From positions 3,619,001-3,683,000 of the forward strand of contig JAPDOI010000010.1 in NCBI GenBank assembly GCA_029168955.1: 64,000 nucleotides of DNA. The letters run 5' to 3'. Position 1 is the first letter of the stretch, and every line of letters starts with the position of its first letter. Positions 1 to 10,441 of the stretch are shown piece by piece. The stretch is from Aplectana chamaeleonis. Lineage: Eukaryota > Nematoda > Chromadorea > Rhabditida > Cosmocercidae. A model generated the notes under the pieces. That model worked only from the letters and a program-made list of their open reading frames with translations. It had not been told where the DNA came from and did no database searches. The translations under genes and the position numbers were made by a program.

Positions 1-2460
1 TCGACATACCACAGTCACATGAAGTAAGCAGATACTCCCATCAGGAGCGACCGAGTAGCAGCGAGGCGGCGGGACCAAAAGCGGGTGGCCCAAACAGAGG
101 ATTAATCACCACGCACCTCATTTTTTTAATGTACTATACTAATACTAAATGTGCTTCGTGCTATATACCACTGAATATCTTGAAATATAATTTCGTGAGA
201 CACTATTCCTCGGAATAACTTTTCATTTGCGCCGATTAAGTTGAAAAAGATTTAATGGGGTTGAGCGCGAAGTTCAATACGGCTTGTAAACTACAAGGCA
301 AGTATCCAAAATAGTTGAAAACAAGGGGTAGTTGAGCTTAAAACATGGTTATGGAAATACAGCTAACAATAAGAAGTGATACAGCGCTTTTGATAAAAAT
401 ATATGGGGCAATTTAGTGTTTGTGTTCGGTATTAGCAGCCGGATATTGTCGGTGGTCTCCATTGACCGAATTAATGAAATTCTACTGCAATAAAATGGCA
501 ACTGGCACATGTAAGATTGATCAACAAATGTTAGATCGATGATTAGCTTCCTTCGCCATACGATATAATAAGTGGTTAGGTCGCGGTAGAGAATACTATA
601 CTATACTATAGCTGCAACTGCGGTCGTCTGCAACTGGGGACCGAGATTTCGCTGCGATGAGGACAGTGCGTTACAAAATTCGATTTCAGCAATTCCACAA
701 AATTCCTTCAGTGCACGAAATGTGAGGCGACGGTGATGAAAATGATATCAAATAGTCGAAACCCTGCATTCGCCCCACATTCACACTACAATCGCCTCAC
801 ATTTTGACCAAGTACATATATAGGGGGTCAACATCATCATGATGGGGTAAGAGCATAGTCGATTTCGCATATGAAATCTTGATAAGACGAGGGCTGTTAT
901 TTTTCTACGGGACAACTCCCAAGGAATCCTCAGAACGAGAGAGCCACGATCTCTAACCTCTGTATTCACCAAACGCGGCACGAAGTAAACAAGTGTTTGT
1001 TTATAATGAGTATACTGATTATAAGGTCACGCCAAGACTCCCTTTCTTTCAAGCAATCGTTTGTCACCTCACTCACGTTTCAGTGGACTTGCTTCCAGCT
1101 GCTCATGAATTAATTTCAATCCCAAATGAAAATGTTGGGATTTATAATGAGAACAATATCATGAGATTTTTAGCCAAACATGAGAGTTTTGGGGAGCAAT
1201 TGACTCATCACGCGTGCGTGTGCAGACGATGGTGCTACCTCCGTATCCCCTCTGATCCGCAAACGCACACGGAAAGACCAGAAAAGAGGTTTTTTTTTCA
1301 CAGTCATTGAGATAACCTCTTCCCGATAGACACGTTTTGCTGCGCACTAAGACGGTCACCTGCTGGAAAATCAGAAATTTTAACACTCCGGATTGGCCTT
1401 TTCGAGAGCTTTATCAACCCGTGTTGAAACTTGGACAAGGTCTGAGACAACAGCCCGCTTACTCTCTACAAGATTTAGTTGGTAGACGGTATGGAAGGAG
1501 TCCTACTTTGCATGAGACTCTTCCGGTCAATTCAATATTCCCTGGAACTTCTTCGGACAATTTCATCCCATAGGAAATAAGAAAGTTTGGAGGTTCTATC
1601 GTAACTTTCAAGTACATCGGTGTCATTTAATTTGAGTTTTCTGGCATCACGATACCTAATGCCAAGCGTAAAAGGTAGTATGTAGTACTTACGACAAAAT
1701 CCTGGAAATAGCGCCTACAGTGACATGTGCATGAAAATAACAGAAATAACGGAATCAGCGGATTGAGTAATGCAGGTTCATAGAGTTTGGATAGCAACCT
1801 GTGAAAAACACGGACTTATATATAAGATAACATCAGGTGTACGTGAAACAAGCAAAAAACAGCAGCAAATGGTATAAGAGCAATATTCACGATAATGCAA
1901 ATGTAATGTCATTTTGTTCTTAACTGAAACAAGTTAGAAAAACGATTAAGTATGGACAACAAAGGAAGTCAAGACAAAGATGTTAGCGCGGAAAAAATAC
2001 GAGATGGGACAGATGTGTTCTTTGTACCCATGCGCGCACCCCTCCGATAGCAGTTTGACCGTCCGCCGACACTCCGCGGGAAGACGGGAAAACCTCTCTC
2101 TCCGCGGGAAGTGGGGCGCTGCGCCACGTCCACGAAATTAGGGCCGCGCGAAGTTGGCTAGCCCGACTTGGCCGGCGGTAAGTAGGCTGTTTTTATCTGA
2201 GTTAGAGTTTTGTTCTCAACTAAAAAGGTTGAAAGTGTCACTTTGAATTCAAATGGGGTACGGTAAGTAATCTGCGCTAGCCCCTCTTCCGCTCTCGTCT
2301 AAGCGCGCCCTCTCTCCTCCAGAGGCTGCCTCTTGCGATTCTCACCGCAAGAGCAGCACATTTGATTTTCGTTGGTCCCTCATTCCCGTCGTATTCGTCC
2401 CCTTCATTCTCGTAGGGGCATAAGTCTGTGGTTGTTTGCGCGTTCCCACGTGCATGTCCT
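1..2460. other. No recognisable gene
   Basis: Both strands were read. Open frames here are short (at most about 105 codons), resemble no family I know, and several begin only at non-ATG codons. Notable spots are a short (CTATA)n run near 593-610 and a GC-rich patch at about 2035-2185 that ends in a good 5' splice-site word (GTAAGT at 2178-2183). That could be an untranslated first exon, but no promoter or partner exon is visible, so it is not called as a gene. Confidence 0.5.
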
Positions 2461-2595
2461 CATGCGTGCGTACTGTGTGCGTGCGTGTGGGTGAGTGTGG
2501 CTGTGCTGATGCGTGTATGCTGCTCGCGTGCATGAGTGTGTGGTGTTCACTCACCCACAAACTCACACGCACGCACGCATGAGCATACGCACACT
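2461..2595. repeat. GT/AC-rich low-complexity inverted repeat
   Basis: The first half is rich in GTGCGTGCGTGTG and GGGTGAGTG. The second half carries the complementary words (CACTCACCC, CACACGCACGCACGC), so the segment can fold back on itself. It lies directly before a MITE-like element. Confidence 0.5.
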
Positions 2596-2597
2596 TA

Positions 2598-2727
2598 GGC
2601 CTCTTTTAGAGTTCCATCTCAGCGCGATGAAATGTTTCCTGTGGGCATCGATCGATAATGCGCCTCTCGTCGATTGGCATATGAATTAAAAATTGCGCCG
2701 CGCCGCGGTGGAACTTTAAAAACCCAC
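2598..2727. mobile_element. Degenerate PIF/Harbinger-like MITE
   Basis: The left end begins GGCCTCTTTTAGAGTTCCAT. The right end, read in reverse complement, contains TTTTTAAAGTTCCACC, an imperfect match. TTA lies on both sides (2595-2597 and 2728-2730), as expected for a 3-bp TWA target duplication. The left terminus and the size (130 bp) resemble the better preserved element at 3124-3259, so this is probably an older relative. Confidence 0.45.
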
Positions 2728-3123
2728 TTACAGCAAAAATCGAGAATCGCTGCTCTCGTAGCGAGAAGCAGCCGTTGGAGGAGAAAGGGCGCGCATCAGA
2801 AAGAGCGGAAGAGGGGCCAGCGCAGATCAGCTACAGTACCCATCCGAAGTGAAAATGACACTTTCAATATTCTTAGATCTAATGAAAACCCTATCAAGCA
2901 TTATATCGATAGGTAGCCCTTCTATTCAGCATTCAAGATATTTTTCAGATTTAAGAGAACTCAACACTGGATAACCTTTTTTAAAAAGGGCGAAAGGGAC
3001 TTGAAAACGCGTTCCCGCGAGCCTGCTGACTATATCCAACAAGCAGTATTGTATGGTATCAGTAACTGATTTAGTCTGGTGAATGGAACAGATGCAACGA
3101 TTGCGACTGGCCGTGAGGGGTAA

Positions 3124-3259
3124 GGCCTCTTTCAGAGTTTGATCGCTGTGCGACGCGATGGCATGTTTTGAATGTAGATCGACGTGCGACGCGATCTCGA
3201 TCGATGATCATGGTTATTTTCCCATCGCGTCGCACAGCGATCGAACTCTGAAAGAGGCC
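3124..3259. mobile_element. PIF/Harbinger-like MITE with TAA target duplication
   Basis: Terminal inverted repeats of about 38 bp start GGCCTCTTTCAGAGTT and run through CGATCGCTGTGCGACGCGAT with about one mismatch between arms. TAA flanks both ends (3121-3123 and 3260-3262). The 136-bp length leaves no room for a transposase. A TWA 3-bp duplication with GGCC-type ends is typical of PIF/Harbinger non-autonomous elements. Class assignment is inference. Confidence 0.7.
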
Positions 3260-3373
3260 TAAGGCGGCCCAGGCAGCTTCCACTCCTTGCGAGAGCGCGC
3301 GAATACGCGAAATCGATAATCATCGTGGACACACAATTCGCAAGCCGCTCACAGGCGCTCCCTCTCTCGCGCC

Positions 3374-3390
3374 ATAATAATAATAATAAA
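3374..3390. repeat. (ATA)n microsatellite
   Basis: Short run of ATA triplets. Confidence 0.8.
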
Positions 3391-3487
3391 TCATCACGCC
3401 GTTTAAGACAGTCGTGGGATAATAAACAAGAAATTCAAAAACACACCGATGATCATACATAATTCGCAGAATGCATAGTGAAACACA

Positions 3488-3733
3488 CTAGTACAAAAGA
3501 ATAGGAATGGAAGCCAATCGTTTGAAAGCCCCAAAGTTAGTCGGTATGGGATCAATGGTACTCCTCAACCCAACATAAGCAGAGCCAGCACGCACCGTAA
3601 AGACATGCGATCTGATTCCACTCTTCGGTATAGAATATGTGATTTTGATACTTCCTCCACGTGTTCGCGGTGAAGTAAGTTGATAAAATGCGGAACGCTT
3701 GACACAAGCCATACCCGAAATTATTTCAAACAA
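3488..3733 (-). other. Unrecognised open frame, 81 codons
   Basis: This frame is open for 81 codons and ends in TAG at 3488. Its composition (varied codons, serine/threonine-rich start, then residues such as GSAYVGLRST) looks somewhat more protein-like than the neighbouring frames. The first codon of the stretch is not ATG, no splice signals were verified and no family was recognised. It may be a gene fragment or chance. Confidence 0.15.
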
Positions 3734-3776
3734 ACATGTTACATGTAATCCTTATACTTAAAGCAGTTATGTCCCG

Positions 3777-3777
<1 letters not shown>

Positions 3778-3819
<42 letters not shown>

Positions 3820-3823
3820 TGCA
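3778..3823. repeat. (GT)n microsatellite
   Basis: Uninterrupted GT dinucleotides for about 34 bp, then an imperfect tail. The frame that starts here (Cys-Val alternation) is a by-product of the microsatellite. Confidence 0.9.
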
Positions 3824-4019
3824 TGTGTCCCGGATATCTTAGGAATGGCCGATCAAAACTTGTATGAAATGGTACCAACATTTAGGTGGGTGAGACATTT
3901 ATCGATTACCAAAAAATCAGCCCGAGTCACCTCTTACGTGCCTCGGGGCAACCGAGTTTGTCCGTGGAGCGCACTTTTGGCCGTGGTTCATGATAACTTC
4001 TGCGAGTCGTCTAGCGATG

Positions 4020-6240
4020 CAAAAAATGCAGGGCGTCATAAAAGGTGTGCAGGACCCCAGTGAGGGTGTGCAAGACGTCATAGTAAGTGTGCAGGACCCT
4101 AATCAGAGTGTGCAGGACGTCATAGAAAGTGCGCAGGTGATAAGTAGGAATGTGCAGGACCCCAGCGGAAAGGTGCAGGACGTCATAGAAAGTGTGAGTG
4201 AGAGTGGGCAGGGCGTCATAGAAAGTGTGCAGGACCTCAGTGGGAGTGTGCAGGGCGTCATATAAAGTGTGCCGGACCCTAATCGGAGTGTGCAGGACGT
4301 CATAGAAAGTGCGCAGGTCCTAAGTAGAAATGTGCAGGACCCCAGTGGGAGTGTGCAGGACGTCATATAAAGTGTGCAGGACCTCAGTGAGAGTGTGCAG
4401 TTCGTCATAGAAAGTGTGCAGGACCCTAATCGGAGTGTGCAGGACGTCATAGAAAGTGCGCAGGTCCTAAGTAGGAAGGTGCAGGACCCCAGCGGAAGTG
4501 TGCAGGACGTCATAGAAAGTGTGCAGGACCCTAACCGGAGTGTGCAGGACGTCATATAAAGTGCGCAGGTCCTACGTAGGAATGTGCAGGACCCCAGTGG
4601 GAGTGTGCAGGGCGTCATAAAAAGTGTGCAGGACCTCAGTGGGAGTGTGCAGGGCGTCATAGAAAGTGTGCAGGACCTCAGTGAGAGTGGGCAGGGCGTC
4701 ATAGAAAGTGTGCAGGACCTCAGTGGGAGTGTGCAGGGCGTCATAGAAAGTGTGCAGGACCCCAGTGGGAGTGTGCAGGGCGTCATAGAAAGTGTGCAGG
4801 ACCTCAGTGGGAGTGTGCAGGGCGTCATAGAAAGTGAGCAGGTCCTATGTAGGAATGTGCAGGACCCCAGTGGGAGTGTGCAGAACGTCATAGAAAGTGT
4901 GCAGGACCTCAGTGGGAGTGTGCAGTTCGTCATAGAAAGTGTGCAGGACCCTAATCGGAGTGTGCAGGACGTCATAGAAAGTGCGCAGGTCCTAAGTAGG
5001 AAGGTGCAGGACCCCAGCGGAAGTGTGCAGGACGTCATAGAAAGTGTGCAGGACCCTAACCGGAGTGTGCAGGACGTCATATAAAGTGCGCAGGTCCTAC
5101 GTAGGAATGTGCAGGACCCCAGTGGGAGTGTGCAGGGCGTCATAAAAAGTGTGCAGGACCTCAGTGGGAGTGTGCAGGGCGTCATAGAAAGTGTGCAGGA
5201 CCTCAGTGAGAGTGGGCAGGGCGTCATAGAAAGTGTGCAGGACCTCAGTGGGAGTGTGCAGGGCGTCATAGAAAGTGTGCAGGACCCTAATCGGAGTGTG
5301 CAGGACGTCATAGAAAGTGCGCAGGTCCTAAGTAGAAATGTGCAGGACCCCAGTGGGAGTGTGCAGGACGTCATATAAAGTGTGCAGGACCTCAGTGAGA
5401 GTGTGCAGGGCGTCATAGAAAGTGTGGAAGATCCTAATCGGAGTGTGCAGGACATCATAGAAAGTGCGCAGGTCCTAAGTAGGAATGTGCAGGACCCCAG
5501 CGGAAGTGTGCAGGACGTCATAGAAAGTGTGCAGGACCCTAATCGGAGTGTGCAGGACGTCATAGAAAGTGCGCAGGTCCTACGTAGGAATGTGCAGGAC
5601 CCCAGTGGGAGTGTGCAGGGCGTCATAGAAAGTGTGCAGGACCTCAGTGGGAGTGTGCAGGGCGTCATAGAAAGTGTGAAGGACCTCAGTGGGAGTGTGC
5701 GGGGCGTCATAGAAAGTGAGCAGGTCCTATGTAGGAATGTGCAGGACCCCAGTGGGAGTGTGCAGAACGTCATAGAAAGTGTGCAGGACCTCAGTGGGAG
5801 TGTGCAGGGCGTCATAGAAAGTGTGCAGAACCCTAATCGGAGTGTGCAGGACGTCATAGAAAGTGCGCAGGTCCTAAGTAGGAATGTGCAGGACCCCAGT
5901 GGGAGTGTGCAGGACGTCATAGAAAGTGTGCAGGAGCCCAGTGGGAGTGTGCAGGGCGTCATAGAAAGTGTGCAGGACCCTAATCGGAGTGTGCAGGACG
6001 TCATAGAAAGTGCGCAGGTCCTAAGTAGGAATGTGCAGGACCCCAACGGGAGTGTGCAGCACGTCATAGAAGGTGTGCAGGACCCAAATGGTAGCGTGCA
6101 GGGCGTCATAGAAAATGTGAAGAGCCCAACGGGAGTGTGCAGGACGTCATAGAGAGTGCGCAGGTCCCCAGTTGGAGTGTGCGGGTCATCGAAAGTTAGC
6201 AGGACCGCAGTGGGAGTGTGCAGGACGTCACCAAGAGTGT
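4020..6240. repeat. 21-bp tandem repeat array with 525-bp higher-order copy
   Basis: About 2.2 kb of 21-bp units. The main types begin GTGTGCAGGRCGTCATAG, GTGTGCAGGACCYCAGTG and GCGCAGGTCCTAAGTAGG, mostly alternating to give 42-bp pairs. A block starting near 4,560 recurs near 5,085, an offset of 525 bp or 25 units. Because 21 is a multiple of three, the minus strand stays open for 668 codons (4103-6109, CTLPLGS-like heptads) and the plus strand is open in pieces (SVQDLSG/SVQGVIE heptads) broken where ATAGAAA has become ATATAAA. I see no ATG-centred gene structure and treat both readings as by-products. Confidence 0.93.
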
Positions 6241-7010
6241 AGAATTTGAAAAAAGGTTTTCAATTTTTTAATGCTAAATCTTAACCTTTTATGGAGAAGA
6301 AATAGATAGGAAAACATGAATCTTGAGAAGCGTGCGACGCGTTTTGAGATTGACGCAGAACTCCTGCGACATTTTTTTGCCAGTTTTAAGATACAAGCAG
6401 CAGCTCCACTTCCGCACCTTCTCTGTTCGCCACTCATTGCAACCGCTCAGTCATTTCGAATCCCTAACTTCCAAAAACCAGTTTTATATATGTTGCAAGT
6501 CTGAGCTTATCAAAATCTGCACCACAAAAACATAAACAACCACCTACCAATTTCATTCATTGAGAACAAGGGCATGATGCTGGTCAACTAGGGAAACATC
6601 ATATAATATGAGAATGCGTTTTTCCTTATCATGATAGAGACGGTAAAGCGAGAACAATCGCTTGTGAACTTCACAAATTGGAAGAGAGGACGGTGGGGTA
6701 GCGACGTAAGGGCAGGAAGTACAGAAGGGGTTGCGAATTTTGTACCGGTAGCAACCGACGGTTAACCGCTGGCTTCTTATGTTTTGCTTTATGATACCAC
6801 ATTTTGATACCCCCACGGCCTGCTGTAAAGTACGGCACCCTGCTCTGCTCAGGAGAGTCCACACGTACAGCAACTTTCGGGTAGACGGAAGTCAGTCACC
6901 ACCGTTCTAACAAACTAATCCGTCTCAGGTAGTTGGCTCACGCAAAAGTTTCTGTAAGCGAAAACTTCGCTAGGTCTCGCTAGTATAAAGTGTAAGATAC
7001 TTGAGACATT
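6241..7010. other. No recognisable gene
   Basis: Contains a 106-codon minus-strand open frame (6553-6873) and overlapping short frames, none with a recognisable domain. A small hairpin (GATACTTGA/TCAAGTGTATC) lies around 6990-7020. Confidence 0.4.
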
Positions 7011-7014
7011 CAAG

Positions 7015-7085
7015 TGTATCACCTTTATATCGCATGTAACCTACACTTATATTACATGTAACATACACTTATATTTCATGTACTT
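7015..7085. repeat. ACATGTAA palindromic repeat patch
   Basis: Copies of ACATGTAAYNTACACTTATATT-like words. The same vocabulary recurs at 8041-8310 on the other side of a MITE. Confidence 0.5.
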
Positions 7086-7300
7086 CAATAAGAGCTGCAA
7101 GTTGAAGCTCGATGCTTCAAGGGTTGGAGCTGCAAGTTCCTGGCTGCTGCTTCAGGTACGAATCAGCAAGCTTTAAGCTCTCTTGGACATCCCAGGAGCT
7201 TACAGTTAGCTGTTTCATGACTGAAGCAGCAGGCTTGGATCCCACAGCTTCATTCAAGAAGCAATGGGCTTAAGCTTGCTTCAAAAATATTGCTTGTCGC
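7085..7300. repeat. Cryptic AGCTTCA/GCTGCAAG-rich sequence
   Basis: The words GCTTCA, AGCTGCAAG and AAGCTT recur irregularly on both strands with no fixed period. No coding signal is seen. Confidence 0.35.
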
Positions 7301-7419
7301 TCCCTCTAATTCTCCTTCACGATTTAAACGAATCGTGAGGAGTGAGAGATCAACGACTCAGCCAGGGCGAGTGACCACCCTGTCGAATGTCAATCCCATG
7401 GGCCTGCGCTCATGGTTAA

Positions 7420-7966
7420 AGGCAGTGGTCACGATGAAAAACGTTATCGAAAAAACAACAAAAATCAGCTTAGATCAAAAACAGCTGAAAAACTATGAAG
7501 GTAGCGCGGTGAAAAACGGTCTACAAATAGAGTTTTTAGGGCCCAAAGAAGCTAGTTCGTGCACACGTGCACAGCGATGACGAAACAGATCGCAGTCTCA
7601 TGCCGAGCAGTCAAAAATCATCGACATTGAGAGGACGAAATAAATGCAAATTTAACGAATAAAAACAGTTGAATAATGAAAGCATCACTTCAGTCAATGT
7701 TTTTGACTAGATGTGTACATAAATTCGAAGGTTCATTGATTGACATTCAATTTCAACTAGCTGCTGTTCTTGATATAAGAGGTCATCGATGCCGATGATG
7801 TGGAGAGGGCTCGTCCACCATCAAAAGACAAGAAAGTTCAGGTTTCAAATTCGGCCCAAAACAGTGGTTTTTTCGCGATTTTTTCTTATAGGTCCTACTA
7901 CTCGAGACCCAGGAAAGGATTTGGAGAGAAAAAGACGACAAGCATATTTCATCGCGACCACTGCCT
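7420..7966. mobile_element. TTAA-flanked MITE (547 bp)
   Basis: Terminal inverted repeats of 20 bp start AGGCAGTGGTC and continue CGATGAAA with one mismatch (A/G at position 12). A perfect TTAA lies immediately outside each end (7416-7419 and 7967-7970). TTAA duplications are typical of piggyBac-type elements. The interior has no transposase. The ends AGGCA… resemble those of the element at 8512-8987. Confidence 0.75.
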
Positions 7967-8040
7967 TTAAGGTATGAGGGGTATGCTGTGCAGGTTTGCA
8001 GAAGGTGTTCAGCACTGGCCTTCAGTTGCTGGAGATATTT

Positions 8041-8310
8041 GAATAATGTTACACTTATACTACATGTAATTTACTTGAGTAGAGATAATTCACATGTAAC
8101 TTACATTGACGGAGATGTATTACAAGTATATTGTAATCGTCTCTTATGTTACAAGTATTATGTTTTCACCATCGAAAACATATTACTTGCGACATTTGGC
8201 CTGCGAGCGAGGGACCGATATATTACATGTAACATACATCGGTCGAGATAATTTGCAAGTAATATACATTGGCCAATTTATATTACATGTATATTAATTG
8301 AGGCCTTTTA
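8041..8310. repeat. AT-rich palindromic repeat cluster (TTACATGTAA)
   Basis: About ten imperfect copies of ACATGTAATATACAT-like palindromes, some separated by CATCGGTCGAGA-like spacers. Similar words occur at 7015-7085. The cluster abuts the 3' end of the CR1-like element, so it may be 3' repeat sequence of that element or an unrelated satellite. Confidence 0.5.
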
Positions 8311-8332
8311 TATTACGTGTAATATGTTTTCA

Positions 8333-8507
8333 TTTTTCTGAGTATCTGGTTACCACCTTACGTGTGTAGTTATTCTCAATTTTCTCAATGGCTTGAATGT
8401 CTCACATCTTATGCGGTGCGAATACTGTTGTTCCGCATTCTACCAAAGGCCTCGCATAAGTTGTGCATGCCTTTGTTAACACACTCTTGTTTTTCGTTGC
8501 CGAACCC
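8333..8507 (-). pseudogene. RT C-terminal segment of the CR1-like element
   Basis: Continues the RT on the far side of the nested MITE. The translation contains KNKSVLTKACTTYARPLVEC and later IQAIEKIENNYTRK, the usual post-catalytic 'thumb' region of CR1-type RTs (…LL.AY.tyvRPilEY…IEkiQ..fTr). An in-frame TGA at 8402-8404 separates the two parts and a second TGA lies at 8330-8332. Without the MITE and one TTAA copy, its frame joins that of the upstream RT exactly. Confidence 0.8.
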
Positions 8508-8511
8508 TTAT

Positions 8512-8987
8512 AGGCACAGTCCAACCTCAGAGGTTATTTTTTTGATATTATGGTCCGGTCACCGCCTATAGCAACCCTGCCAAGCGCGAAATCTCAATTC
8601 GCTCAAATAACCGAGAAAAAGGCTAGGAAAAAGTCGGCCACGCCCCTTTGAAGAAAAAATGGGTAACGCCCACCGCCAGGTTTCCGACCCCAGTAGGGAA
8701 GAGATGCGCGAAAGATTTTATTCAAAACCTTTGTTCTTCGATTTGTTTTCGGTCTGGCTTTATACTGTGGCCTGCCCCAAAACGACGGCTGCGAATAACG
8801 AAAAAACGCAGGCTCGAGACAACTCGTCCGCGAACATGTAGCTGTTCAAGATCGAAATTTTTGAAGAGCCATAACTCCATTCGTAGTGAGGTCTGAGCGA
8901 TTCTGGAGACACCATTGTGATCAGCGTGAAATTTTCTCTAGGAAAGGCAGAAAAACGAAAAATCGATTCTGAGGTTGGACTGTGTCT
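8512..8987. mobile_element. TTAA-type MITE nested in the RT (476 bp)
   Basis: Inverted termini AGRCACAGTCCAACCTCAG (19 bp, one mismatch) face each other at 8512-8530 and 8969-8987. They are flanked by TTAT (8508-8511) and TTAA (8988-8991), read as a TTAA target duplication with one later change. RT coding sequence lies on both sides and returns to one frame when the element plus one 4-bp copy is ignored. The interior has no transposase. It is probably mobilised by a piggyBac-like enzyme, by analogy. Confidence 0.8.
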
Positions 8988-8991
8988 TTAA

Positions 8992-9880
8992 GTAACTGGT
9001 AGGTGCGAGCATTTGCTCTCCTGCAGATAATTTTGCAGTGCTCAGTGAAATCCAGTCTGTTGTCGTAAGAGAATCCCAAATCAACTACCTTTTCTACAAT
9101 GGGAATAGCATCGTTTTCAATTGTATACCGTCGCGAAATATTGCCCCTACCTACCCTCATATGCTGGGTTTTTTCAGGAGCAAGAGGTAACACCCAGGAG
9201 TGTGCCCATCCATCGACAGCATCGATAGCTTTCTGTAGATTATCTGAAGGGTTCTCAATGGTCTCGCTGTAGATCTCAAAGTCATCAGCATATTGCGTGG
9301 ATTTGTCACCAAGATCCTCAATAGTTTCAGCTAAGTCGGCAGTGAAAATGGCAAAAAGTATTGGAGATAACACTCCTCCCTGTGGCACACCACTCTTGAC
9401 TTCATAAACGTCTGATAAAGTCTGATTTACCCTCACCTGGAAAGTCCTACCACTTAAAAACTCTTCTATCCTTTTTGTAAACATAGGATGAAAACCCAAC
9501 TTATTTAGTTTATATATGAGTTTTCCATGGCTGACCCGATCGAAAGCTTTGGAGAAATCGGAATAAATGATATCACATGTCCCCTTCATTTCTAGGACAT
9601 TAGTCCGATCATTCAGACACTCCAGGAGATTCGTTTCAGGCGACCTTCCTTTAACAAAACCATGCTGACAACTTGGAATTATAGAGTTGTCCTCAAGATA
9701 CCTCGCCATGTGGGTTTTCAGTACCTTTTAGAAAATGCGGCAAAATGACGAGGTTACGCTGACTGGCCTATAGTTCTTTGAGTCATTGGCAGGCTCCTTT
9801 TTGAGCAATGGCGTCACATAGTGTTTCCAACGTTTAGGTACTTCTGAATACATTAAAGATTGAAAATATATGCCAACGGT
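8992..9880 (-). pseudogene. Reverse transcriptase domain, CR1-like (broken)
   Basis: The longest open stretch (up to 9709) carries the RT palm. Motif A is DFSKAFDRVSH (about residues 51-61 of that stretch), motif B SGVPQGGVLSPILF (106-119) and motif C QYADDF (139-144), so both catalytic aspartates of YADD are present. Upstream, the finger region reads KNYRPVSVTSSFCRIF and is then cut by TAA at 9728-9730 where related RTs have Glu. Further upstream PKRWKHYVTPLLKKE is joined through a frameshift near 9860. The 3' end stops at the nested MITE. Catalytic motifs are intact but the reading frame is not. Confidence 0.9.
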
Positions 9881-10441
9881 TTAGCTACCACATGGGCCGT
9901 TTCCTTGATGAATTGAAGAGGAATGTGGTCAACAGACACTGAAAAAGATGACGGCCATGCGTGTATGAGTTCGTAAATTTTTTCTTCATCGAACCAAGGA
10001 ATGGTATCCATACTTGACAATAGAGTGGGATTGAAATCCGGGAAAGATGACTCATTAGTAGAAAAAAACTTCGCTGAATCGCTGTGCTAGTAAAATTGCT
10101 TTATCTGAATCTTGGATCGCTCGTTCATCTCCTTTTTTCAAAACTGCAATGCTGTTTGTTCTACTCAGCTTTTTACTCAGGTACTTGTAAAAACCTTTTT
10201 TCAGACCAGATTCAATTATTCGCTTTTCTACATTGTGATTGTACTTTTCCAATTTCTTTGAAATTTGTGTGGAAAACGTTTTAAACTTCTCCCAGTCGGA
10301 AGTCCTGTACGCCTCATCAAACAAGCAGTTTTTATGTGCTAGCATATTTTCTAGATATTTAGGAAGAAAAGAGCGGCTAGAGGAAACACGCTTCAACGGT
10401 ACAAATAATTCAATCGCTTGGTGTAAAATTCTCAAAAACAT
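9880..10441 (-). pseudogene. Linker between endonuclease and RT
   Basis: The open stretch 10055-10441 encodes a basic segment (FVPLKRV…SRSFLPKYLENMLAHK…KKLEKYNHNVEKRI…RFSEVFF), the usual connector upstream of RT in CR1-type ORF2. It shifts frame at a T-rich run near 10058 and then continues with SFPDFNPTLLSSMDTIPWFD up to the RT fingers. Confidence 0.75.

Noticed and set aside
2035..2185. Untranslated first exon with donor GTAAGT
   Set aside because: GC-rich patch and a good donor word, but no TATA, initiator or linked exon could be identified.
3488..3733. Possible gene or viral fragment
   Set aside because: Composition looks somewhat coding, but no ATG start, no splice evidence and no recognised family.
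3779..4063. Cys-Val-rich protein
   Set aside because: It starts in a (GT)n microsatellite at a non-ATG codon and runs into the 21-bp array.
4374..6152. Coiled-coil protein from SVQDLSG heptads
   Set aside because: The heptad comes from the 21-bp DNA period. Hydrophobic spacing is not coiled-coil-like and stops recur on the plus strand.
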